From: Enterococcus_G camelliae
Lineage (GTDB): Bacteria > Bacillota > Bacilli > Lactobacillales > Enterococcaceae
Assembly (NCBI RefSeq): GCF_042685105.1
Contig: NZ_JBHUMO010000026.1
Coordinates: 1-13,798 of the forward strand
DNA length: 13,798 nucleotides
Reading direction: 5' to 3'
The position numbers were made by a program, and so were the translations under genes. This document shows, piece by piece, positions 1-5,709 of this stretch; position 1 is the first letter of the stretch; each line of letters begins with the position of its first letter. The notes under the pieces are model-generated. The model made no database searches, was not told where the DNA came from, and was given only the letters and a program-made list of their open reading frames with translations.

Positions 1-19
1 TCGATTCCGGTCCTCGGCA
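1..19 (+). tRNA. 3' end of a truncated tRNA (possibly tRNA-Leu)
   Basis: The window opens inside a T-loop (TCGATT), followed by a T-stem 3' half (CCGGT), a seven-base acceptor strand (CCTCGGC) and a discriminator A. It sits 10 bases before a complete tRNA, as expected in a tRNA cluster. The implied 5' acceptor, GCCGAGG, is typical of leucine tRNAs in this group, but the anticodon is outside the window, so the identity is a guess. Confidence 0.6.
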
Positions 20-29
20 TTAAAAAGAT

Positions 30-103
30 GCGCCCATAGCTCAATTGGATAGAGTGTTTGACTACGGATCAAAAGGTTAGGGGTTCGACTCCTCTTGGGC
101 GCG
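30..103 (+). tRNA. tRNA-Arg (anticodon ACG)
   Basis: A complete cloverleaf can be folded: acceptor GCGCCCA/TGGGCGC with discriminator G, D-arm GCTC/GAGT, anticodon stem TTTGA/TCAAA around loop CTACGGA, and T-arm AGGGG/CCTCT with loop TTCGACT. The anticodon ACG is at 64-66 (A34 presumably edited to inosine). CCA is not encoded. It is the middle member of a small tRNA cluster. Confidence 0.95.
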
Positions 104-137
104 TAGTTTTTTTCTTTGGTTTATAAAATACAATTCT

Positions 138-211
138 CGGGAAGTAGCTCAGCTTGGTAGAGCACTTGGTTTGGGACCAAGGGGTCGCAGGTTCGAATCC
201 TGTCTTCCCGA
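138..211 (+). tRNA. tRNA-Pro (anticodon TGG)
   Basis: The acceptor CGGGAAG pairs with CTTCCCG, with discriminator A. The anticodon stem CTTGG/CCAAG closes loop TTTGGGA, with anticodon TGG at 172-174. The T-arm has loop TTCGAAT. CCA is not encoded. It is the last tRNA of the cluster and is followed within six bases by a strong terminator hairpin. Confidence 0.95.
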
Positions 212-216
212 TTCTT

Positions 217-245
217 AGGACATCTAGTAGTAGGTGTCCTTTTTT
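217..245 (+). terminator. Rho-independent terminator of the tRNA cluster
   Basis: A 10-bp stem (AGGACATCTA/TAGGTGTCCT, one G-U pair) closes a GTAG tetraloop and runs directly into a T-run. It lies between tRNA-Pro and rsgA, so rsgA should have its own promoter. Confidence 0.9.
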
Positions 246-270
246 GTGTGCGCCAGACAGGATTAAAGTA

Positions 271-279
271 TGTTACAAT
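271..279 (+). promoter_or_regulatory. Putative extended -10 promoter of the rsgA-rpe-thiN operon
   Basis: TGT followed by TACAAT (-10 at 274-279) forms a TGn extended -10 element between the tRNA terminator and the rsgA ribosome binding site. No good -35 hexamer is seen 16-18 bases upstream, which is common for extended -10 promoters. This is inference from motif and position only. Confidence 0.45.
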
Positions 280-303
280 AGAAAAAAATAAGGAGGAACA
301 TGA

Positions 304-1185
304 TTGAAAGGACAAATTCGAAAAGCGTTGAGTGGTTTCTACTATATTTATGCAGAGGGGAAAATATATCAAACCCGGGCCAGAGGAAATTTTCGTAAAT
401 TGAAACTCTCTCCTTTAGTTGGAGATGAAGTCATTTTTGAAAGTACAAGTCAGACAGATGGGTACATTTTAGAATTATTGCCCAGAAAAAATGAATTAGT
501 ACGACCTGCTGTGGCTAATGTTGATCAGGCAGTGATTGTAACAAGTTTAGTTGAACCTGATTTTTCTTTTAATTTATTGGATCGTTTTTTGGTTACGCTT
601 GCTTATCGATCTATCAAACCAATTATTTATATAACGAAAGTTGATTTGGTGAATGAGGATTCTCTAATTCAGGCTATTCAAGCTACTTATCAACCAATAG
701 GCTATAAAGTCATTATTGCAAAAGATAATCGAGAAGCTATCGATGAATTAGAAGCATTGTTTCCCAATCGACTAACTGTTTTTATGGGACAATCAGGTGC
801 GGGTAAATCGACTTTATTGAACCAAATTTTACCGGAATTAGAGTTGAAAACAGGTGAAATATCTGATGCATTAGGTAGAGGCCGACATACTACACGACAC
901 GTAGAGTTATTAGAAATTGCTGGTGGATTAGTCGCCGATACTCCTGGATTTAGTGCAATTGATTTTTTGTCAATTGATGCAACTGAATTGCCAAGAGAAT
1001 TTCCAGAATTTGTCGCCTTATTAGACCAGTGTCGATTTCGTGAGTGTCAGCACTTAAATGAGCCTGATTGTGCAATCAAGGACGCTGTGGCTAGGGGAGC
1101 TATTGCTCAATCAAGATATGAAAATTATCAGCAGTTTATGGCTGAAATTGAACATCGACGCCCGATATATAAAAAGAAAAAATAA
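304..1185 (+). CDS. rsgA: Ribosome small subunit-dependent GTPase A (RsgA/YloQ)
   Basis: RsgA is a late-stage 30S subunit assembly factor whose GTPase is stimulated by the ribosome. The 293-residue product has the family's usual length and layout: an N-terminal OB-fold (about 1-68), then a circularly permuted GTPase with the G4-like motif TKVDL (111-115) before the P-loop GQSGAGKST (162-170) and the G3 motif DTPGF (212-216), then a C-terminal zinc knuckle with C243, C248, H250 and C256. Translation should start at TTG 304, eight bases after AGGAGG (291-296), giving MKGQIRKALSGF, the form usual in homologs. An ATG at 300 is out of frame. It is first in a tight operon with rpe and thiN, with 18 bases to rpe; this grouping is common in Firmicutes. 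Confidence 0.96.
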   Translation: MKGQIRKALSGFYYIYAEGKIYQTRARGNFRKLKLSPLVGDEVIFESTSQTDGYILELLPRKNELVRPAVANVDQAVIVTSLVEPDFSFNLLDRFLVTLAYRSIKPIIYITKVDLVNEDSLIQAIQATYQPIGYKVIIAKDNREAIDELEALFPNRLTVFMGQSGAGKSTLLNQILPELELKTGEISDALGRGRHTTRHVELLEIAGGLVADTPGFSAIDFLSIDATELPREFPEFVALLDQCRFRECQHLNEPDCAIKDAVARGAIAQSRYENYQQFMAEIEHRRPIYKKKK

Positions 1186-1203
1186 AGAGAAGAGGAAGAA
1201 AAA

Positions 1204-1854
1204 ATGAAATTAGCTCCATCGATACTAAGTGCGGATTTTGCAAATTTGCAAAGAGATGTAGAATTTGTTGAAAAACATGGTGCAGATTATATTCATATTG
1301 ATGTGATGGATGGACAATTTGTTCCTAATATTACTTTTGGGCCAACGGTTGTGCAAGCTATTCGCCCAATTACTAAACTACCTTTAGATGTTCATTTGAT
1401 GATTAATAACCCAGAAAACTTCATTCATGATTTCGCAAAAGCTGGTGCAGATATTATTGGCGTTCATGTCGAAGCAACACCTCATATTCATCGAGCAATC
1501 CAAATGATCAAAGCCGAATCAGTAAAAGCAGAAGTTGTCATGAATCCAGGAACTCCGGTGGAAGCTATTCGTTACGTTCTACCACTAGTGGATCAGATTT
1601 TAGTTATGACTGTGAACCCTGGTTTTGGAGGTCAGACCTTTTTACCGGAAATGGCTGATAAAATCCGGGAATTAACAAAATTAAAAGAAGAGTATGGCTA
1701 TCATTACGATATTGAAGTGGATGGAGGAATTGATGATCAAACCATACGTACTTGTGCAGAAGCAGGAGCAAATGTTTTTGTAGCAGGTAGCTATATTTAT
1801 GGTGCTCAACAACCTGAAGAACGGATTAAGGCACTAAGAGAGGCGTTACAGTAA
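1204..1854 (+). CDS. rpe: Ribulose-phosphate 3-epimerase
   Basis: This enzyme interconverts D-ribulose 5-phosphate and D-xylulose 5-phosphate in the cytosolic pentose phosphate pathway. The 216-residue protein is a full-length TIM barrel with the family motifs in order: PSILSAD at the N-terminus, HIDVMDG (metal ligands H31 and D33), DVHLM (H64), the phosphate-binding NPGFGGQ (138-144), and EVDGG with the second catalytic aspartate D173. ATG 1204 follows a GAGGAAG ribosome binding site. The TAA stop is followed immediately by the ATG of the next gene, so the two are almost certainly translationally coupled. Confidence 0.97.
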   Translation: MKLAPSILSADFANLQRDVEFVEKHGADYIHIDVMDGQFVPNITFGPTVVQAIRPITKLPLDVHLMINNPENFIHDFAKAGADIIGVHVEATPHIHRAIQMIKAESVKAEVVMNPGTPVEAIRYVLPLVDQILVMTVNPGFGGQTFLPEMADKIRELTKLKEEYGYHYDIEVDGGIDDQTIRTCAEAGANVFVAGSYIYGAQQPEERIKALREALQ

Positions 1855-2490
1855 ATGAAAATTTTACTTGTTGGAGGTGCACCAAAAGAGACATGGCCAG
1901 TTTTGGCTGAGCACTATGATTATTATATTGGAGTGGATCGTGGTGCATTATTTTTATTAGAAGAAAATAGGCCTCTGAACGCAGCGATTGGAGATTTTGA
2001 TTCGTTATCAAAAGAAGAATTTGAACACGTGGCAAGCAACGCAGATATCTTGAAACAATCAAAGCCTGAAAAAGATGATACAGACACGCAATTGGGTCTT
2101 TTACATGCCATACAGGTCGAACCCGAGGCGAGCATAGAAATGATTGGTTTAACGGGGGGGCGTCTTGATCATTTTCTGGCAAATTTATGGTTGCCATTGG
2201 AACCAAGATTTCAGCCACATGCAATGAACTTTATTTTGCGTGATCGAACCAATACATTACGGTATTATTTACCTGGTATGTATACGATTCACAAGGAGTT
2301 GGGCATGAAGTATTTAGCTTATTGTTGTTTGACACCAGTTGAGGAGTTGACATTAATCGATAGTAAATACACGTTGACAAAGCAAACGGTCAAGTATCCA
2401 ATTTCATATGCGAGTAATGAATTCTTGACGAATGAAGCATCATTTTCCTTTTCAAGTGGGATTGTCTTAGTGATTCAAAGTAAAGATTAG
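1855..2490 (+). CDS. thiN: Thiamine pyrophosphokinase (ThiN/YloS family)
   Basis: The enzyme transfers pyrophosphate from ATP to thiamine to make the cofactor TPP. The 211-residue length is usual. The diagnostic motifs are present: GVDRG (26-30), GDFDS (46-50), KDDTD (73-77) and GGRLDH (101-106), which together form the nucleotide and thiamine site. The C-terminal half is a beta-rich TPK B1-type domain and is more divergent. The ATG abuts the rpe stop with no gap. No TPP riboswitch is visible, as expected for a salvage kinase inside a housekeeping operon. The last codons and the TAG stop lie in an 18-bp tandem duplication, so a second in-frame TAG follows six codons later. This is the last gene of the operon. 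Confidence 0.93.
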   Translation: MKILLVGGAPKETWPVLAEHYDYYIGVDRGALFLLEENRPLNAAIGDFDSLSKEEFEHVASNADILKQSKPEKDDTDTQLGLLHAIQVEPEASIEMIGLTGGRLDHFLANLWLPLEPRFQPHAMNFILRDRTNTLRYYLPGMYTIHKELGMKYLAYCCLTPVEELTLIDSKYTLTKQTVKYPISYASNEFLTNEASFSFSSGIVLVIQSKD

Positions 2491-2514
2491 AAAAAAAGTA
2501 AAGATTAGAAAAAA
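2477..2514 (+). repeat. 18-bp tandem duplication spanning the thiN stop codon
   Basis: The sequence GTAAAGATTAG with flanking A-runs occurs twice with an exact 18-base period (20-base matches at 2477-2496 and 2495-2514). Because 18 is a multiple of three, the second copy repeats the codons S-K-D-stop in frame. This looks like a slippage or short-homology duplication. Confidence 0.85.
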
Positions 2515-2570
2515 GGTCCACGTGGTGAAATGCTTCAAAAAACATTAAACCACGGGACCATATCTTTTGT
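2515..2570 (+). terminator. Probable terminator after thiN
   Basis: GGTCC (2515-2519) pairs with GGACC (2555-2559), and after one bulged A, CGTGGT (2521-2526) pairs with ACCACG (2549-2554). The loop is large (22 bases) but could close further with AATG/CATT. The tail (ATATCTTTTGTTT) is T-rich but interrupted, so efficiency is uncertain. It separates the rsgA operon from mreCD. Confidence 0.6.
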
Positions 2571-2584
2571 TTAAGAAGAAATAG

Positions 2585-2593
2585 TGGTACAAT
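2585..2593 (+). promoter_or_regulatory. Putative mreCD promoter (extended -10)
   Basis: TGG-TACAAT gives a TGn extended -10 (hexamer 2588-2593). The only -35-like sequence nearby is a poor T-rich stretch around 2565-2570 at 17-base spacing. The position, 37 bases ahead of the mreC start, fits. Motif-based inference. Confidence 0.45.
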
Positions 2594-2629
2594 TCAACTT
2601 ATGAGTTTGAATAATGTTGAGGTGCGCTT

Positions 2630-3484
2630 GTGAAAAAAATAAATCCAAATAAAAATATTATCATTGCCTTAATTATCGTATTGGTTGTGGTGACTGTATT
2701 AAGTTTAACCATTGCGCAACGTGCGACAGCCAAAAAAACGAACGGGGTGCAATCGTTTGTAAATGATACGGTAGCTTTTGTAGACAAGGTTATCCAAGCC
2801 CCGGTAACTTGGGTAGGGAATACAGTAGATGCCGTCCAAGATTTAGTCTCAACGTATAAGGAAAATCAACAATTAAAGGCGAAGCTAGATTCCTATGAAG
2901 AATTGTCGCAAGCAAACAAAAACAATGAGAGAGAAATCGCAAATTTAAAAGAGCAATTATCATTAAATACAACACTTTCGAGCTATGAAAAAGTTACAGC
3001 AAATGTGATTTCTCGTTCACCTGATTCATGGCAAGATTATTTAATCATCGATAAAGGATCAAAAGATGGAATAAAAGCCAATATGTCCGTAATGGCCAAA
3101 AAAGGGTTGATTGGTAGAGTAATTGAAGTCAATCGAGCCTCTTCAAAAGTAGAGCTTCTTTCTTCAGAAAACCAAACATCGAATCACTTTCCTGTCAGAA
3201 TTTCGACGGCGAAAGGTGAGTTATTTGGTTTGTTAAAAGGGTATGATCAAGAAAAAAATGCCTTAGTTGTGGAACAAGTGACAGGTACAGCAGCATTTGC
3301 TAAAGGAGATGTTGTTCAAACATCCGGTTTAGGGGGGAATTCACCTGCAGATTTAGCAGTAGGAACAGTGTTGGAGGCGCAATCTGATGATTTCGGACTA
3401 GACAAGAAATTGTATGTACAACCTTATGCTGAAATGTATGATTTATCTGTCGTGACAGTGATTAAGCGTACGGTAGGTGAGTAA
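2630..3484 (+). CDS. mreC: Rod shape-determining protein MreC
   Basis: MreC is a bitopic scaffold of the elongasome that organizes peripheral peptidoglycan synthesis together with MreD, RodA and class B PBPs. The 284-residue product shows the family layout: a short cytoplasmic N-terminus, one transmembrane helix (about 8-29), an extracellular coiled coil (about 70-112), and a C-terminal beta-barrel domain (about 120-280) containing the typical stretch ISRSPDSWQDYLIIDKGS. The start is GTG 2630, preceded by TTGAGGTG. It overlaps or abuts mreD. No mreB is adjacent, which agrees with ovococci that keep MreCD but lack MreB. The block continues into the PcsB-like hydrolases, the same order as the streptococcal mreC-mreD-pcsB locus. 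Confidence 0.95.
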   Translation: MKKINPNKNIIIALIIVLVVVTVLSLTIAQRATAKKTNGVQSFVNDTVAFVDKVIQAPVTWVGNTVDAVQDLVSTYKENQQLKAKLDSYEELSQANKNNEREIANLKEQLSLNTTLSSYEKVTANVISRSPDSWQDYLIIDKGSKDGIKANMSVMAKKGLIGRVIEVNRASSKVELLSSENQTSNHFPVRISTAKGELFGLLKGYDQEKNALVVEQVTGTAAFAKGDVVQTSGLGGNSPADLAVGTVLEAQSDDFGLDKKLYVQPYAEMYDLSVVTVIKRTVGE

Positions 3485-3485
3485 A

Positions 3486-4010
3486 GTGAATCAAGCAAAT
3501 AGAACAGGTCGCATTGTTTTAGGAATTATTTTGTTTGTGTTAATGCTGTTAGATGCGCATATTACGAGATTGTTTGATTATTGGGATAAAGGTGCAAACG
3601 TATGGCAGTCACAGTTGCTATTACTAGTGATGTTATTTGCTGCCAATGTTTTTTCTAAACGGTATATGATTTGGATGGCAATTGCAGTTGGCATTATTTT
3701 TGATATGTATTATTTAGGAATAATTGGCGTGTATGCAGTTGGTTTTCCAATGGTTGTTTGGCTGATGTATCTTTTCCATTCTTTATTTTATCAAAATATG
3801 ACGACGTTGTTTTTTAGTTGGGTGATTAGTTTGACCTTGTTTCAACTATTTACATTGGGAATTCAAATAGGGTTTAAACTAGCCCATTTTGATAGTCAAT
3901 TTTTTGTTGTTAATTTTTTAGGGCCTACATTGTTGCTGAATATTTGTTATTTTTTCTTATTTATGTGGCCATTGAAGAGTCTTTTTCGTTTGAAATTACC
4001 ATATTTTTAA
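3486..4010 (+). CDS. mreD: Rod shape-determining protein MreD
   Basis: MreD is a small polytopic membrane partner of MreC. The protein is about 174 residues, almost entirely hydrophobic, with roughly five membrane-spanning segments (for example LGIILFVLMLLDA near the N-terminus and LLLNICYFFLFMWPL near the C-terminus) and the family-typical MIWMAIAVGIIFDMYYLGIIG region. I chose GTG 3486 because AGGTGAG (3475-3481) lies at good distance from it. The alternative in-frame GTG 3477 would overlap mreC by eight bases and has no clear ribosome binding site. Either way it is translationally coupled to mreC. A large hairpin follows the stop at once, ending the mreCD transcript. Confidence 0.93.
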   Translation: MNQANRTGRIVLGIILFVLMLLDAHITRLFDYWDKGANVWQSQLLLLVMLFAANVFSKRYMIWMAIAVGIIFDMYYLGIIGVYAVGFPMVVWLMYLFHSLFYQNMTTLFFSWVISLTLFQLFTLGIQIGFKLAHFDSQFFVVNFLGPTLLLNICYFFLFMWPLKSLFRLKLPYF

Positions 4011-4011
4011 A

Positions 4012-4116
4012 AAAGAATGTTTGAGTCACGTATAGTGAACCCCAAAACTTAGACTTAATAGCTAAGATTTGGGGTTCAGAACGACGATAGTGTGACTCGA
4101 ATACTCTTTTTTTTTT
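4012..4116 (+). terminator. Large nested hairpin terminator after mreD
   Basis: An outer stem of about 18 pairs (4012-4029 with 4092-4109; perfect GAGTCAC/GTGACTC core, two G-U pairs and one mismatch) encloses an inner hairpin: TGAACCCCAAA (4036-4046) with TTTGGGGTTCA (4068-4078), then an A/A mismatch and CTTAG/CTAAG. The two parts are separated by an unequal internal loop (6 and 13 bases). A run of ten Ts (4107-4116) follows. The outer stem plus T-run suffices as a terminator; the inner palindrome looks like an added element. Confidence 0.85.
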
Positions 4117-4130
4117 AAATGAAATATATT

Positions 4131-4174
4131 TGAAATATTCTATTTATGTACATGACATGTATCTATGGTAAAAT
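4131..4174 (+). promoter_or_regulatory. Promoter of the CAP-domain hydrolase gene
   Basis: The -10 TAAAAT (4169-4174) has a TGG extension and no good -35. The 44 bases from 4131 align without gaps to the promoter of the downstream paralog (5608-5651), sharing TGACATG and CTATGGTAAAAT at identical distances. A 13-base perfect palindrome, TACATGACATGTA (4149-4161), overlaps a degenerate WalR-type pair TGTACA-N5-TGTATC (10 of 12 positions). A weak -35 with an activator box is typical of WalR-activated genes. The regulator is inferred. Confidence 0.6.
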
Positions 4175-4243
4175 GCTACTTATCATAGACGACACGATAT
4201 TTTTAAAAATTATATAGGGAACCAAATATTGGAGGAACTGCGA

Positions 4244-5545
4244 GTGAAAATAAGTATTGGGAAGAACTTATTTATTTGTACGTTATTAATAGCAACTATG
4301 GCACCATTGAGTGTGAAAGCCGATGACGTAGATACAAAAATCAGCGAACAAACCGAAAAAATTTCTACATTGAAGGAACAACGTGTAACAACTGAAGCTC
4401 AGATTGCTTCACTAGAAAAAGAGATTGCTACCATTTATAGTACGGGAGTGAAACTCCAAAATGAACAGTTATCGTTAGAAAAAGATACAGCTAAGCTAAC
4501 AAAAGAAATTAGCGATTTAAATAGCAGAATTGCAAAACGGACCGAAACAATGAAAAATCAAGCGAGAGACATTCAAGTGAATGGGCAAGATACAAGCTTT
4601 GTTGATGCCGTTTTAAATGCTGATTCTGTATCGGATGCCGTTAGTCGAATTCAAGCGGTAAATACGTTTGTAAAAGCAAACAATGATTTAATTCAGGCAC
4701 AAAAAGCGGATAAATTAGCTGTTGAGCAAAAGAAAGCTGAAAATGAACAAAAAGCGAATCGATTACGTGAAGCAAAAGCTGAATTGGATACGCAAAGAAA
4801 GGATTTAGTTTTAAAACAAGCCGATTTGACGGTCCAAAAACTATCTTTGGCAGCGGATCAAGCAACCGCAGAATCGACACGTACGAGTTTACTAGCTCAA
4901 AAAGCACAGGCAGAGGCCGAGCAAGCAAGAGTAGCCAAAGCGCAAGCTGAAGAAGCGAAAAAGAGCAAGAGCGTTGCTCCTGTTCAAGTGGTTGAAACAG
5001 CGCAAACAGCAAATAAGAATACCAATACTAGCACTAGCACCGATACTAATAAAAATACCGAAACAACAAATTCGAGTTCGACTGAAACGACCAATCAGTC
5101 CTCTAATACAACAACTAATAGCTCTACAGAAAACAGTGATTCTAGTAATGACAATACTAGTCATTCAACGAATCAATCGAATCAAACTAATGAATCGACA
5201 CCGATTGTTTCAGGTGATGCCACGCTCAATGCATTGAATGCGCTACGTGCCTCACATGGATTGAAACCAGTCTCATGGGATGCCGGACTGGCTGCAACGG
5301 CCACTTCCCGCGCCTCTTTAATCAATGGCAATGGCGGTGCCATTCCCAATGATCATTGGTCACGAGGAAATGAAGTCATTGCAATCTTGTTCAGCCCAGG
5401 AGCAGATGTTATCAACGCTTGGTACAATGAAACCAATATGACGACAGCAACTGGATCAGGGCACAGAGATTGGGAAATAAACCCCTCTATCACGCGCGTT
5501 GGTTTTGGTTATAGCGGTAGTGTTATCGTTGGACACTCAGCATAA
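4244..5545 (+). CDS. Secreted PcsB/SagA-like coiled-coil protein with C-terminal CAP (SCP) domain (SalB-like)
   Basis: This is a secreted cell-wall protein of 433 residues. A signal peptide (1-26, ending VKA) leads into a long alpha-helical coiled coil (about 27-242) of the PcsB N-terminal type, which contains the conserved block starting KRTETMKNQARD (98-147). A Ser/Thr/Asn-rich linker follows (about 250-320), then a CAP/SCP-like domain (about 326-433) with LNALRASHGL, HWSRGNE (H371, E377) and GHRDWEI (H407). The layout resembles enterococcal SalB, implicated in cell-wall integrity and stress tolerance; enzymatic activity of this CAP domain is unproven. The start is GTG 4244, eight bases after GGAGG (4231-4235); an upstream in-frame TTG (4229) overlaps that site and is unlikely. 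It has its own promoter and terminator and lies directly upstream of a paralog with another C-terminal domain. Confidence 0.9.
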   Translation: MKISIGKNLFICTLLIATMAPLSVKADDVDTKISEQTEKISTLKEQRVTTEAQIASLEKEIATIYSTGVKLQNEQLSLEKDTAKLTKEISDLNSRIAKRTETMKNQARDIQVNGQDTSFVDAVLNADSVSDAVSRIQAVNTFVKANNDLIQAQKADKLAVEQKKAENEQKANRLREAKAELDTQRKDLVLKQADLTVQKLSLAADQATAESTRTSLLAQKAQAEAEQARVAKAQAEEAKKSKSVAPVQVVETAQTANKNTNTSTSTDTNKNTETTNSSSTETTNQSSNTTTNSSTENSDSSNDNTSHSTNQSNQTNESTPIVSGDATLNALNALRASHGLKPVSWDAGLAATATSRASLINGNGGAIPNDHWSRGNEVIAILFSPGADVINAWYNETNMTTATGSGHRDWEINPSITRVGFGYSGSVIVGHSA

Positions 5546-5554
5546 TAAGAAAAT

Positions 5555-5597
5555 AAGAAGCTTCTGTTTAGATTCTTTCTAAATAGAAGCTTCTTTT
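5555..5597 (+). terminator. Terminator between the two hydrolase genes
   Basis: A 17-bp stem (AAGAAGCTTCTGTTTAG with CTAAATAGAAGCTTCTT, one G-U pair) closes a seven-base loop ATTCTTT. The T-tail is short (TT, then GAAATGTTTTT), so termination may be partial. It begins ten bases after the stop codon. Confidence 0.8.
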
Positions 5598-5607
5598 GAA
5601 ATGTTTT

Positions 5608-5651
5608 TGTAACATTGCTATTACTTGATTGACATGATGCTATGGTAAAAT
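5608..5651 (+). promoter_or_regulatory. Promoter and WalR-like box of the CHAP hydrolase gene
   Basis: TGTAAC-ATTGC-TATTAC (5608-5624) matches the WalR (VicR/YycF) consensus TGTWAH-N5-TGTWAH at 11 of 12 positions. It ends 21 bases before the -10 TAAAAT (5646-5651), which has a TGG extension. The TTGACA at 5629-5634 looks like a -35 but lies only 11 bases from the -10, so I do not count it as one. WalR control of pcsB/sagA-type genes is established in related species; here it is inferred. Confidence 0.65.
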
Positions 5652-5709
5652 TCTTTTGTCTTTAGAAATAATTAAGAACTAGTAGAAAAGTGATAGTGGA
5701 GGAATAATT

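Noticed and set aside
1700..2000. TPP riboswitch for thiN
   Set aside because: thiN begins directly at the rpe stop; there is no leader, and no riboswitch-like conserved elements were seen.
4229..4243. TTG 4229 as start of the CAP hydrolase
   Set aside because: The TTG overlaps the GGAGG ribosome binding site; GTG 4244 is correctly spaced and gives a normal signal peptide.
4974..5237. Alternative frames across the Ser/Thr/Asn linker of the CAP hydrolase
   Set aside because: They exist because the linker DNA is repetitive and poor in stops; no start signals, and composition is implausible.
5629..5651. TTGACA as the -35 of the CHAP hydrolase promoter
   Set aside because: The spacer to TAAAAT would be only 11 bases. 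The conserved TGACATG is better read as a regulatory contact.
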